NCBI GenBank assembly: GCA_965199595.1
Contig: OZ241182.1
Location: 3,720,001-3,784,000, forward strand
From: JBBROS01 sp965199595
GTDB taxonomy: Bacteria > Pseudomonadota > Alphaproteobacteria > Acetobacterales > Acetobacteraceae
Direction: 5' to 3'
Length of the DNA: 64,000 nucleotides
The notes beneath the pieces were generated by a model. The model saw only the letters and a list, made by a program, of their open reading frames with translations, was not told the origin of the DNA and searched no databases. The translations under genes and the position numbers were made by a program. Shown one piece after another: positions 8,201-16,547 of this stretch (position 1 is its first letter; each line of letters opens with the position of its first letter).

Positions 8201-9396
8201 GTCCGCGCTGCGGCGATGGTGCGGCCGCGCACCAGCATCAGGACCAGCAGGGCGATGAGGATGGGCGGGAACACGACCCAGTTCACCGCGGCCCAGCCGA
8301 GGGCGGCGAGCAGGCCGCCGGAGGAGAACGATCCGACCGCCATGGTGCCGAACACCAGGAAGTCGTTGAAGGACTGGACCCGCGTGCGCTCCTCCGGTCG
8401 GTGCGTCTCCAGCACCAGGGCGCTGGCGCCGACGAACCCGAAGTTCCAGCCGATGCCGAGCAGCACGAGGCCGATGAAGAAGTTGGCGGGCTGCAGGCCG
8501 AGTATGCCCGACGTGGCGGCACCACCCAGCAGGCACAGCCCGACGGCGACCACGCGGGGAGCACCGAACCGGGCGATCAGGGTGCCGGTGAAGAAGCTGG
8601 GGCCATACATGGCGACCACGTGCCATTGGATGGCGCTGTTCGACATGGCGATGGGCAGGCCGCACAGGCGCATGGCGAGAGGGGCGGAGGTCATGACCAG
8701 GTTCATCAGCGTGTAGGTGACGACACCGCATACCACTGCGACGATGAAGCGGGGCTGGCGCAGGATGATGCCGAGCGGCCGGCCGCCGCCGCTGCTGCGG
8801 CTCACCGCCGGCAGCCGGACGCCGGAGAGGACGATCATCGCGATGACGGCGACCCCGGCCTGCGCCAGGTAGCTCGCGACGAAGATATGGGGGGAGAGGT
8901 TCATGGTCCATGTGACCAGCTGCGGCCCCAGCACGCCGGAGAACACGCCGCCGACCATGACCCAGGACAGCGCACGCGGGCGGAAGGCCGGGCTTGCACC
9001 ATCGGCCGCGGCGAAGCGGAACGATTGCACCACGGCGCCGTAGAAGCCGCCGAACATGGTCGCGATGCAGAACAGCAGGAAGGATTGCTGCAGCAGCGCC
9101 ACCGCCGCGATCAGCCCGGCGGCCACACCGCAGGCGCCGCCGGCCATGAAGGCGGCGCGCCGCCCGTGGTGCCGCACCAGCCAGCCCGTCGGCAGGGTGC
9201 CGAGCGCCATGCCGACGACGAAGACGGAGATGGGCACGGTCGCCATGGTGGGCGTGGGGGCCAGCGTGTTGCCGATGATCGAGCCGGTCGCGAAGATCAC
9301 GGTGGCATTGGCGCCGGCCAGGGCCTGCGCCGCGGCGAGCCGAAGGACGTTCGAGCGGGACTGACGATCGAAGCCGTCGGCCAGTGTCACGGACAT
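8197..9396 (-). CDS. MFS transporter
   Basis: 399 residues with about twelve helices. The first helix ATVIFATGSIIGN is followed by GMALGTLPTGWLVRHHGRRAAF, the helix 2-3 loop signature of the major facilitator superfamily. Substrate cannot be inferred. I chose ATG 9396 because GGAGG sits about 9 bases upstream; a TTG further up would add 29 residues of improbable sequence. It is divergent from the aldose epimerase gene with about 100 bp between, which should hold both promoters, and is translationally coupled to the DUF938 gene downstream. Confidence 0.85.
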   Translation of the reverse strand: MSVTLADGFDRQSRSNVLRLAAAQALAGANATVIFATGSIIGNTLAPTPTMATVPISVFVVGMALGTLPTGWLVRHHGRRAAFMAGGACGVAAGLIAAVALLQQSFLLFCIATMFGGFYGAVVQSFRFAAADGASPAFRPRALSWVMVGGVFSGVLGPQLVTWTMNLSPHIFVASYLAQAGVAVIAMIVLSGVRLPAVSRSSGGGRPLGIILRQPRFIVAVVCGVVTYTLMNLVMTSAPLAMRLCGLPIAMSNSAIQWHVVAMYGPSFFTGTLIARFGAPRVVAVGLCLLGGAATSGILGLQPANFFIGLVLLGIGWNFGFVGASALVLETHRPEERTRVQSFNDFLVFGTMAVGSFSSGGLLAALGWAAVNWVVFPPILIALLVLMLVRGRTIAAART

Positions 9397-9497
9397 TGTC
9401 TTGACCCTCCAGCCATGCTGGATACCGCGTCTGCCTTGCGTTGCACATGGTATGGGGCGCATGGCACCATTGCCGCGGCTCAATGAAATGGACGTTC

Positions 9498-10541
9498 ATG
9501 CCCGACCTGTTTGGCGTCATGCCTGATGGCACCCCGGTTCATCGGTTCCGGCTGGAGACGGCGGTGCTCCGGGTGGAGATCCTGGAGATCGGCGCGGCGA
9601 TTCAGTCGATCGAGGCGCCGGACCGGCGGGGCGAGCGAGCGAACGTCGTGCTCGGCATGAAGACGCTGGAGGATTACCGGACGCGCAGCCCCCATTTCGG
9701 CGCAGTGCCGGGGCGGTATGCGGGGCGCATCGGCGGCGGCCGGTTCACCCTGGATGGCGTCGCGTATCAGCTTGCGTGCAATGCCCCGCCGAACGCGCTG
9801 CATGGTGGGCCGGACGGGTTTGGGCGCCGGGCCTGGCGCGCGAGCGATCATGGGCCGACGCACCTGACGCTTGATCTCGTCAGCCCCGATGGCGATGCCG
9901 GGTATCCCGGTGAGCTTCGGGTCCAGCTCCGCTACAGCCTCGATGGCCCGGCTCTGCACATGGACTACACCGCCGAAACCACGCGGCCGACGATCCTCAA
10001 CCTGACCAATCACAGCTACTTCAATCTGGCCGGGGAGGGATCCGGCACGATCCTGGGGCACAGTCTGCGGGTCGATGCGGATCGCTTCCTGCCGGTGGAC
10101 GCCACCAGCATCCCGACCGGCGAGCAGCGGGACGTAGCCGGCACACCATTCGATTTCAGGGTGGCACAGCGGATTGGTGCGCGGATCCATGAGGCCGATC
10201 CGCAGCTGATCCTGGGCCGGGGCTATGATCACGCCTACATGCTGCGCGGCACCGGGCTGCGCACCGCAGCACGCCTGGTCGAGCCCGAAAGCGGACGGCG
10301 GTTGACGGTGGTGACGACCGAGCCCGCGCTCCAGGTGTACACCGCCAACAACCTGATGGGGGAACTGGCCGGACCATCGGGCCGGACCTATCGGCAGACG
10401 GACGCGATCTGCCTTGAAGCCCAGCATCCCGGGGACAGCCCCAACCAGCCCGCATTTCCCCGGACCGTGCTGCGCCCCGGCGAAATCTTCCGGGCCACCA
10501 CGATATTCCGGCTTGATGCCGCCGAGTCCGACCAGGATTGA
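9498..10541 (+). CDS. galM: Aldose 1-epimerase (galactose mutarotase)
   Basis: 347 residues from ATG 9498; ATG 9483 five codons earlier is an alternative. It interconverts alpha and beta anomers of hexoses in the cytoplasm. Family features are present in order: N-terminal FGVMPDGTPVHRF, the substrate loop RYAGRIGGGRF, the catalytic histidine in NLTNHSYFNLAG, DHAYML, and the catalytic glutamate in AICLEAQHPGDSPNQP near the C-terminus. Size is normal. It stands alone between divergent and downstream unrelated genes, with no sugar-use genes beside it. Confidence 0.93.
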   Translation: MPDLFGVMPDGTPVHRFRLETAVLRVEILEIGAAIQSIEAPDRRGERANVVLGMKTLEDYRTRSPHFGAVPGRYAGRIGGGRFTLDGVAYQLACNAPPNALHGGPDGFGRRAWRASDHGPTHLTLDLVSPDGDAGYPGELRVQLRYSLDGPALHMDYTAETTRPTILNLTNHSYFNLAGEGSGTILGHSLRVDADRFLPVDATSIPTGEQRDVAGTPFDFRVAQRIGARIHEADPQLILGRGYDHAYMLRGTGLRTAARLVEPESGRRLTVVTTEPALQVYTANNLMGELAGPSGRTYRQTDAICLEAQHPGDSPNQPAFPRTVLRPGEIFRATTIFRLDAAESDQD

Positions 10542-10610
10542 GCAACCGTGTCTTGGCGTGGGGCCCCGGCTGTGGCAAGCCCGCGGCAGAATGACGTCCA
10601 GGAGCCGAAC

Positions 10611-11147
10611 TTGAACAAGCATCTGATCGCGATCGCCGCGAGTGTCGTAGCCCTGCAGGGCTGCGCCGTGCAGAACCCCGCAGCGCAGGTTGCCGGCGAG
10701 GACCTGAACGTTGGGATCGCCAAGACCTGCACAGCATCGAAGGTCGACCTGTCCGCCGCCACCAGCGCCGGCGCGACCATCGCGATGACCAACGATGGCT
10801 GGTGCGCCGTCCGCCTGGTGGAAAAGGACGGCCAGCCGTTCAAGCTCGGCCTGGTGCGCACGCGCCCCGAGCACGGCGTGGTGCTGATCCAGCAGCTGGG
10901 CGGCGAGACGCGCCTCGAATATACCGCCGACCAGCGCTATGTCGGCGCCGACCGCTTCACCGTGGCGCTGCGCTCGAAAACGGCGAATGCGCCGGACACC
11001 GTGGTGCAGGTGGCGGTCACCGTCACGATGGGCGAGGTGGTGGCCCCCGTGGCCGCGGCACCGGCCAGCACCCCGGGCAGTTCCGCGGCCAGCTCAACCC
11101 GCGCGGCCACCCGCCCCGCCGCACGCACGGCGCCGCGCACCCGCTGA
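10611..11147 (+). CDS. Putative lipoprotein of unknown function
   Basis: 178 residues. I use TTG 10611, with AGGAG about 7 bases upstream, because it gives a proper lipoprotein signal: NKHLIAIAASVVALQGC, with the cysteine as lipidation site. An earlier in-frame start exists at 10548 but would bury the signal. The mature part has a compact beta-rich segment (cysteines, EHGVVLIQQLGGETRLEYTA) and a low-complexity alanine, serine, threonine and arginine-rich tail. I do not recognise the domain; the beta segment resembles repeats seen in surface proteins only loosely. Confidence 0.7.
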   Translation: MNKHLIAIAASVVALQGCAVQNPAAQVAGEDLNVGIAKTCTASKVDLSAATSAGATIAMTNDGWCAVRLVEKDGQPFKLGLVRTRPEHGVVLIQQLGGETRLEYTADQRYVGADRFTVALRSKTANAPDTVVQVAVTVTMGEVVAPVAAAPASTPGSSAASSTRAATRPAARTAPRTR

Positions 11148-11155
11148 GACCCGCG

Positions 11156-11506
11156 TCAGCCGCGTTCGGCCAGGCTCGCAAGACGCTCCTCCTTGCGAGC
11201 CGACCCGGCGCTGCTGCCGACCCAGTAGCCCACCACGCTGGTCGCCATGGCGCCGAGCGTGCCGAGCAGCACGTTCAGCACCGTATAGGTCGACTTCGCC
11301 GAACCCGGCGGCAACAGCAACATCAACCGGTCAAACCGCCCCGCCGCCAACCCCTCCAATTCCCCGATCACCAGATGATGGTGCCGCGCCGGCCGGAACC
11401 CCTGCCCCTTCAACGCCAGGAACGACCACGCCCCCAGGCTATTCCGGATCCGCGTCCGCAGCCGCTTCTCCGCCGTGATCGCCCGTCCAACCGTCGAGCT
11501 CGTCAT
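11156..11506 (-). pseudogene. Prophage scar: terminase large subunit N-terminus fused to holin-like C-terminus
   Basis: 116 residues from ATG 11506. Residues 1 to about 75 read as the start of a phage terminase large subunit (GFRPARHHHLVIGELEGL, FDRLMLLLPPG) up to the ATPase Walker A segment PPGSAKSTY. Immediately afterwards the sequence switches to a short membrane segment and tail (LNVLLGTLGAMATSVVGYW, VGSSAGSARK) of the kind found at the end of three-helix phage holins. The rest of a terminase (about 400 residues) is absent. The best reading is an internal prophage deletion that joined two genes in frame. Whether the fusion is expressed is unknown; it cannot be a working terminase. Confidence 0.65.
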
Positions 11507-11669
11507 CCGGCACCCCCGCCAACTCGCCCGAAGGCCGCATTGCCGCCGCCCGCCCATGCAGATACGGCGCAGCAAGCCGCGCCAGAGCCACAGCCCCCTC
11601 GTTGTCTCCAGCCTTCCATCGCTGCCGCATCACCGTCAGCAAAACGTACAGCGGCGTAGGATCGGCCAT
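11439..11669 (-). CDS. Small phage-type protein preceding terminase remnant
   Basis: 76 residues, ATG 11669 with GGAG about 5 bases upstream. It reads MADPTPLYVLLTVMRQRW then a short alanine-rich helical part (GAVALARLAAPYLHGR). From memory, proteins of this kind sit directly before terminase large subunits in alphaproteobacterial prophages, which fits the remnant it overlaps by 68 bp. It could be a terminase small-subunit-like or accessory protein; no recognised DNA-binding motif is visible. Probably a leftover of the same deleted prophage. Confidence 0.55.
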   Translation of the reverse strand: MADPTPLYVLLTVMRQRWKAGDNEGAVALARLAAPYLHGRAAAMRPSGELAGVPDDELDGWTGDHGGEAAADADPE

Positions 11670-11911
11670 ACCGTCTCCATGTTCAGCTCCAAGGTTTCAG
11701 GAAAACACAGCGCTCCGGGCCCAAATCGCCAGGCACTCCATCATGCCGGGAAGCATACCCGATAACGGGTCAGTGATCAAGGTAATCTTTCCTATTAGGA
11801 GGCGCCAGATACCCCAAACTTGATCAAGCCCGCCTTAAATCCGCCACGTGCCGGGATCATCTTCCAGACCAAGGGGAAGTCGCCCCCAACCATTCAGGAA
11901 CAGGTGTCTTC
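11670..11911. promoter_or_regulatory. Intergenic region with two divergent start points
   Basis: 242 bp between the prophage remnant and the Gly/Tyr-rich secreted protein; it must hold both promoters. It looks less GC-rich than its surroundings. A palindrome CTTGATCAAG is at 11819-11828 and a partial copy TGATCAAG at 11774-11781. I cannot assign a regulator, and no convincing -35/-10 pair stands out. Confidence 0.3.
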
Positions 11912-12286
11912 ATGGCCCGGTTTTCAAAGCTCTTCGCCGCCGCCGCCGCAATCCCCCTCGCCGCAGCCGTCCTCCTCGCCCCAACCCACGCCGAAGCCCA
12001 GTGGCGCCGCGGCGGCTATGGATATGGGGGCGGCTATGGCTACGGTCACGGCGGCTACGGCTATGGCCACCGCGGCTACTATCGTGGCCCCGGCGTCGGC
12101 GCCATCGTCGGCGGTGCAGCCCTCGGCCTCGGCATCGGCGCCCTGCTCGCCGCCCCCTACTACGCCCCGCCCCCGGTCGCCTACGCGCCGCCCCCGGTGG
12201 TCTATGCCGCCCCTCCGGCCTACTACCCGCCCCCGGCCTACGCCTACGCACCGCCGCAGGGCTACTACCCGTCATACTACCGCTGA
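11912..12286 (+). CDS. Secreted Gly/Tyr-rich low-complexity protein
   Basis: 124 residues. An N-terminal signal peptide (MARFSKLFAAAAAIPLAAAV, cleavage probably after THAEA) is followed by a glycine-tyrosine-histidine repeat region (YGYGGGYGYGHGGYGYGH), a hydrophobic glycine-zipper segment (GAIVGGAALGLGIGALL) and a proline-tyrosine-rich tail (YAPPPVVYAAPPAYYPPP). Similar small proteins are common in alphaproteobacteria and are presumed envelope-associated, but no function is established. A strong terminator follows. Confidence 0.75.
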   Translation: MARFSKLFAAAAAIPLAAAVLLAPTHAEAQWRRGGYGYGGGYGYGHGGYGYGHRGYYRGPGVGAIVGGAALGLGIGALLAAPYYAPPPVAYAPPPVVYAAPPAYYPPPAYAYAPPQGYYPSYYR

Positions 12287-12314
12287 ACCCCGGCGCACCT
12301 GCACCCGCCTGAAC

Positions 12315-12352
12315 AAAAGGCCGGCTGACCCGAAGGGCAGCCGGCCTTTCTC
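12315..12352 (+). terminator. Rho-independent terminator
   Basis: Perfect 12-bp stem (arm 12316-12327 AAAGGCCGGCTG, arm 12338-12349 CAGCCGGCCTTT) with a 10-base loop and a short T run. It ends the transcript of the Gly/Tyr-rich protein, and being nearly symmetrical (A run at one end, T run at the other) it can also terminate the convergent FAA hydrolase gene. Confidence 0.85.
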
Positions 12353-12355
12353 ACA

Positions 12356-13039
12356 TCAGCGGATGGCAACCCGCAACGGCGGCACCCCATCAACCCGGCC
12401 CTCCAGCACATCGCCGCGCACCACCGCCGCCACCCCCTCGGGCGTCCCGCTGAAGATCAGGTCCCCCGCCTCCAGCCGCACCAGCCCCGACAGATACGAG
12501 ATGGTCTCCGCCACGCTCCAGATCATCTTCGACAGATCGCTCGTCTGCCGAACCACCCCATTCACCTTCAGCTCGATCGTCCCCCGCGTCGGATCGAACC
12601 CGGCCGCCGGAACCATCGCCCCGATCGGCGCCGAATGGTCGAACCCCTTTCCCATGTCCCACGGCCGCCCCAGCTTCTTCGCCTCCCCCTGAACATCGCG
12701 CCGGGTCATGTCCAACCCCACCGCATAGCCCCACACGCAGCCCAGCGCATCGGCCTCGGGGATATCGATACCGCCCGACTTCAGCGCCACCACCAGCTCC
12801 AGCTCATGGTGCAGGTCCTTGGTCGCCGCCGGATAAGGCATGTCCGCCCCACCGCTCAACAGGGCATCCGCCGGCTTGCTGAAAAAGAACGGCGCCTCCC
12901 GGTCCGGGTCATGCCCCATCTCCCGCGCGTGCTCGGCATAGTTCCGCCCCACGCAATACACCCGCCGAACCGGGAACCGCCCCCCACCCTGCACCGGCAC
13001 GAACGCCTGCTCCGGCGCGGCAATCACGAAATCCGACAT
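12356..13039 (-). CDS. Fumarylacetoacetate hydrolase family protein
   Basis: 227 residues. FAH-fold signatures run in order: VYCVGRNYAEHAREMG, PFFFSKPADALL, HHELELVVALKSGG (metal ligands), GYAVGLDMTRRDVQ, KGFDHSAPIGAMVP, and LIFSGTPEGVAAV. These proteins hydrolyse or decarboxylate C-C bonds of beta-diketones and related acids (fumarylpyruvate, acylpyruvate, oxaloacetate) using Mg2+. The short length matches acylpyruvase/fumarylpyruvate-hydrolase types rather than true FAH. ATG 13039 is chosen for the AAGGAG about 8 bases upstream. It is divergent from dctA. Confidence 0.9.
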   Translation of the reverse strand: MSDFVIAAPEQAFVPVQGGGRFPVRRVYCVGRNYAEHAREMGHDPDREAPFFFSKPADALLSGGADMPYPAATKDLHHELELVVALKSGGIDIPEADALGCVWGYAVGLDMTRRDVQGEAKKLGRPWDMGKGFDHSAPIGAMVPAAGFDPTRGTIELKVNGVVRQTSDLSKMIWSVAETISYLSGLVRLEAGDLIFSGTPEGVAAVVRGDVLEGRVDGVPPLRVAIR

Positions 13040-13203
13040 CCAGCCTCTCCTTGTCCGCGACAACACGCCGCACCCGACTATACCGCGCCAGCCCATCCGG
13101 TCGCCGCAGCATTTCATGCATCCCCGCCACCACCCTTGCAGGAAGGCAGCAGTTTAAGATAACCGGACTGAAACAAAGCAACACGCCCGGTAGGAGACAT
13201 CAA

Positions 13204-14559
13204 ATGGACGGAACCCTTGCAGCACGCCCCCCCGGCCCCGCCCAGCCAACGGTGCGGCAGCCCTGGTACAAGGTGCTCTACATCCAGGTCCTCATCGCCA
13301 TCATCCTCGGCGTCCTGATCGGCTGGGCCGAGCCCGAAACCGCCAAGTCCTTCAAGTGGCTCGGCGACGCCTTCGTCGCCCTCATCAAGATGATGATCGC
13401 CCCGGTCATCTTCTGCACCATCGTGCACGGCATCGCCTCGATGGGCGACCTGAAAAAGGTCGGCCGCGTCGGCGTCAAGGCCCTCATCTACTTCGAGATC
13501 GTCTCAACCCTCGCCCTCCTGGTCGGCGTCATCGTCGGTGAGATCGTCAAGCCCGGCGCCGGCTTCGGCGCCAACCCGGCAACCCTCGACCCCAAGGCCG
13601 TCGCCACCTTCGCCAGCGCCGCCGCCAAGGACAGCACCGTCGCCCACATCATGGCCCTCATCCCCAGCAGCTTCTTCAACGCGCTCTCGGGCGGGGACCT
13701 GCTCCAGGTCCTCCTCATCTCCATCCTCACCGGCGTCGTCGTCTCCGGCATGGGCGAGCGCGGCGTCGCCGTCGGCCATGCCATCGACCTCGCCGGACAG
13801 ATCTTCTTCCGCATCATCGGCCTGGTCGTGAAGCTCGCCCCCATCGGCGCCTTCGGTGCCATGGCCTTCACCATCGGCCAGTACGGCATCGGCAAGCTCG
13901 GCAACCTCGCCGGCCTCATCGCCACCTTCTACATCACCAGCGCCCTGTTCATCCTCATCGTCCTGGGCGGCATCGCGAAAATCTGCGGCTTCTCCATCAT
14001 CCGCTTCATCATCTACATCAAGGACGAGCTGCTGATCGTCCTCGGCACCTCCTCCTCCGAAACCGTGCTGCCCCAGATGATGATCAAGATGGAACGCCTC
14101 GGCGCCTCCAAGCCCGTCGTCGGCCTGGTCATCCCCACCGGCTACAGCTTCAACCTCGACGGCACCAACATCTACATGACCCTGGCGACCCTCTTCCTGG
14201 CCCAGGCCGTCGGCGCAGACCTCAGCTTCGGCCAGTACGCCACTATCATCGGCGTCGCCATGCTCACCTCCAAGGGCGCATCGGGCGTCACCGGCGCCGG
14301 CTTCATCACCCTCGCCGCAACCCTGGCCGCAATCCCCAACAACCCGGTCCCCGTCGCCGCCATGGCCCTCATCCTCGGCATCGACAAGTTCATGAGCGAG
14401 TGCCGCGCCCTCACCAACCTGGTCGGCAACGGCGTCGCCACCGTCGTGGTCAGCGCCTGGGAGAACGAGCTGGACCGCGACAAGCTCCGCCACGCCCTCG
14501 CCAACCCGGGGGCGCAAGGCACGCTTGCCGAACAGATCCCCCTGGAAAAAGCCATCTAG
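13204..14559 (+). CDS. dctA: C4-dicarboxylate:cation symporter DctA
   Basis: 451 residues, ATG 13204 with TAGGAG about 7 bases upstream. It is a glutamate/aspartate-type transporter with eight helices and two re-entrant hairpins. Seen motifs: KMMIAPVIFCTIVHGIASM, the serine-rich HP1 loop LGTSSSETVLPQM, helix 7 PTGYSFNLDGTNIYMTLA, the HP2 glycine-rich loop SKGASGVTGAGFITL, and helix 8 DKFMSECRALTNLVGNGVAT. Together they identify DctA, which imports succinate, fumarate, malate and sometimes orotate with protons or Na+. No dctBD two-component genes are adjacent. A 117-residue lipoprotein begins 3 bp after its stop. Confidence 0.95.
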   Translation: MDGTLAARPPGPAQPTVRQPWYKVLYIQVLIAIILGVLIGWAEPETAKSFKWLGDAFVALIKMMIAPVIFCTIVHGIASMGDLKKVGRVGVKALIYFEIVSTLALLVGVIVGEIVKPGAGFGANPATLDPKAVATFASAAAKDSTVAHIMALIPSSFFNALSGGDLLQVLLISILTGVVVSGMGERGVAVGHAIDLAGQIFFRIIGLVVKLAPIGAFGAMAFTIGQYGIGKLGNLAGLIATFYITSALFILIVLGGIAKICGFSIIRFIIYIKDELLIVLGTSSSETVLPQMMIKMERLGASKPVVGLVIPTGYSFNLDGTNIYMTLATLFLAQAVGADLSFGQYATIIGVAMLTSKGASGVTGAGFITLAATLAAIPNNPVPVAAMALILGIDKFMSECRALTNLVGNGVATVVVSAWENELDRDKLRHALANPGAQGTLAEQIPLEKAI

Positions 14560-14562
14560 CCG

Positions 14563-14916
14563 ATGCGCTGGCCCCTCCTCGCCCTCCTGGCCCTGGCCTC
14601 CTGCGGTGGCACCCCCACCACCGCAGGCACCTGGAGCGGCGATGTCACCCCGAAATCCCCAACCGCAGTCTGCGCCAGAACCCGGGGCACCGCCCAGATC
14701 ATGGGCGACCACCTCACCTTCGCCCCCAACGAAGCCACCTGGATCCTCTCCGGCACCGCCGAACCCGGCGGTCACGCCACCGCCGAACGCATCCAGATCG
14801 GCGCCAACAAGCAACCCTTCGAAACCCGCTTCGAGGGAACCTGGTCCCAGACCAGCCTCTCCGGAACCTACACCACCCCCCGCTGCGTCTTCGACGTGAG
14901 CCTCACCCGCCGCTGA
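14563..14916 (+). CDS. Small putative lipoprotein
   Basis: 117 residues with a short signal MRWPLLALLALASC, the cysteine fitting a lipobox. The mature part is a small beta-rich domain with two further cysteines (AVCARTRG and PRCVFDVS). I do not recognise a family. It starts 3 bp after dctA and is probably cotranscribed, and its stop abuts that of the convergent proline-rich protein. Confidence 0.65.
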   Translation: MRWPLLALLALASCGGTPTTAGTWSGDVTPKSPTAVCARTRGTAQIMGDHLTFAPNEATWILSGTAEPGGHATAERIQIGANKQPFETRFEGTWSQTSLSGTYTTPRCVFDVSLTRR

Positions 14917-15300
14917 TCACTTCGGCACCACGCTCCGGTCCCCACCCGGGCTCCCCGGCGGCACGATCACCGGCATCGACCCAACCGAAGGCGGCCGGAT
15001 CACCGTCGTCGACCCGGCCCCGGAAACCGGCGGAACAATCACCCCATTCTCCGGGATCGGCCGCCCCCCCGTCCCCGCATCCGGCCCACCCGGCGGCCCA
15101 CTCGGCGGCCCACTCGGCGGCAAAGTGGGCGACTGGCTCTGCGGCCGCACCACCTCCGGCACCGGCTGGCTCCGCGCCACACTCAGCCCACACACCACCA
15201 CGCCCAAAGCCGTCAGCGCCGCCAGGCTCCAGGACACACCAGGCCGCTCCGCCACCCGGGCACGGGCCGCCCCACGCCGATGAACCACACGCTTATGCAT
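14917..15300 (-). CDS. Proline-rich membrane-anchored protein of unknown function
   Basis: 127 residues. A basic N-terminus is followed by one transmembrane or signal helix (SLAALTALGVVVCGLSVA) and a disordered proline, serine and glycine-rich tail (PPSGPPSGPPGGPDAG; IVPPGSPGG). ATG 15300 is preceded by AGGAGG, so this start is firm; an upstream in-frame start is unlikely. No domain recognised. The DNA contains a short imperfect repeat encoding PPSGPPSGPP. Confidence 0.65.
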   Translation of the reverse strand: MHKRVVHRRGAARARVAERPGVSWSLAALTALGVVVCGLSVARSQPVPEVVRPQSQSPTLPPSGPPSGPPGGPDAGTGGRPIPENGVIVPPVSGAGSTTVIRPPSVGSMPVIVPPGSPGGDRSVVPK

Positions 15301-15415
15301 CCCGCAGCCTCCTACAATTCCAATCACATAGGCACCGCCCAGCCATAAGTCCCCGCCTGCCACAGCAACGTGACCACCCGGCAGGAGCCGTCCCGATCAA
15401 ACATGTCCAAAAAAC

Positions 15416-16249
15416 TTAAATCCGCGCCAGCATCCCCCCCGGCAGCGCCCAGAGCGCATCCCCAGCCAACGACAAACCCCCATCCCCCGCCGCCCAGCCA
15501 GCCCGCATCGCATCCATCCACGGCCCAACCAGCGCCCCATCCACCGCCAATGACCCGGCCCGCCGCGGCAACGCCGCGATCGACCGCACCATCCCCTCGA
15601 AGTCAGCATCCGCCACCCGCTGGTGCAGGTTCGTATCCGCCCGGGCAAACGCCTGCCCCCGCGTCCGCCCCAGCCGCGCCAGCCCGGCCCCCAGATCCGC
15701 ATACCGCAGATGCACCATATACAGCGGCCCCACCACCGGCGCCGCATCGCACCCATGAAACCCCGGGCGCCACCGCACCGCCCGCTTCACCAGCGCCGGC
15801 TTGCACATCGCCCCGCTGAACCGCACCCAGCGCCGCTGCACCCCCAGCGCCAGCCCCGGCTCCAGCACCGCCTCCTCGTCCGGCAGGTGCTGCAGATCAA
15901 GCCCCACCGCGGTCGCCACCTCGGGCGCCACCGCCGCATAGGCCCGCAGATCGGCATAGACCGCCGGGTCCGCGATCAGCAGCTCATCCGCATCCGAATG
16001 CACCACCGCATCATACCGCCGCAACAAGGCCGCCACGCAATCCGAAACCAGCACCGCCCGCGCATCCTCGTCCAGCGCCGAACGCCGCATCCGCTCCACC
16101 GCAACCCCCAGCCCGTCCAGGCTCCCATCATCCGTCCCATGATCCAGGATCAGGCAGTTCTCCGCCCCCACCTCCCGCGCATAGTGCCGCGCCCAGACCG
16201 GTGCCCAGACCGGCTCGTTGTACATCATCGTCAACGCCGCTACCCGCAT
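15416..16249 (-). CDS. Glycosyltransferase family 2/92-like protein
   Basis: 277 residues, soluble. The opening RVAALTMMYNEPVWAPVWARHY is characteristic of GT2/GT92-like enzymes, and the metal-binding acidic motif appears as HSDADELLIADP. Such proteins transfer a sugar from a nucleotide donor to an unknown acceptor. A GTG one codon upstream of ATG is an alternative start. No polysaccharide genes adjoin it, so its pathway is not evident. Confidence 0.75.
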   Translation of the reverse strand: MRVAALTMMYNEPVWAPVWARHYAREVGAENCLILDHGTDDGSLDGLGVAVERMRRSALDEDARAVLVSDCVAALLRRYDAVVHSDADELLIADPAVYADLRAYAAVAPEVATAVGLDLQHLPDEEAVLEPGLALGVQRRWVRFSGAMCKPALVKRAVRWRPGFHGCDAAPVVGPLYMVHLRYADLGAGLARLGRTRGQAFARADTNLHQRVADADFEGMVRSIAALPRRAGSLAVDGALVGPWMDAMRAGWAAGDGGLSLAGDALWALPGGMLARI

Positions 16250-16322
16250 CACCCGCTACCCTTCGCGTCTAGGCCCGGCGTCCTGTATAGCGAACCCGCC
16301 ACCAACCGAACCGGACACCATC

Positions 16323-16460
16323 ATGGCCAATGCAAACCCCAGCGACACCATCTTCCGCAACATCCTCGGCCCGAACCTCCAGGGCGGCGCCCTCCGCGCC
16401 ATCCTCATCCTCGCCGCCTTCTCCGCCATCGGCGCCATCATCGCCATGTTCATCGTCTGA
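16323..16460 (+). CDS. Small single-helix membrane protein
   Basis: 45 residues: a polar N-terminus (ANANPSDTIFRNILGP) and one transmembrane helix (ALRAILILAAFSAIGAII). Short proteins of this kind are conserved in several alphaproteobacteria from memory, without known function. Codon use looks coding (third positions mostly C/G). It sits just before pgsA. Confidence 0.5.
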   Translation: MANANPSDTIFRNILGPNLQGGALRAILILAAFSAIGAIIAMFIV

Positions 16461-16547
16461 CGACACCACCCGATCCATGCGCCCCACCCTCAGGCCAACG
16501 ACAAGGCCCCTGGCCCCTCGCCCGAGGTGCTATAAGGTGCGCTTCCA

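Noticed and set aside
11774..11828. TGATCAAG inverted copies as a regulator operator
   Set aside because: Only one full palindrome, no regulator gene adjacent, so listed as intergenic content only.
13504..14814. Acidic 436-residue frame antisense to dctA
   Set aside because: Composition Gly/Asp/Glu-biased and the opposite strand encodes an unmistakable DctA.
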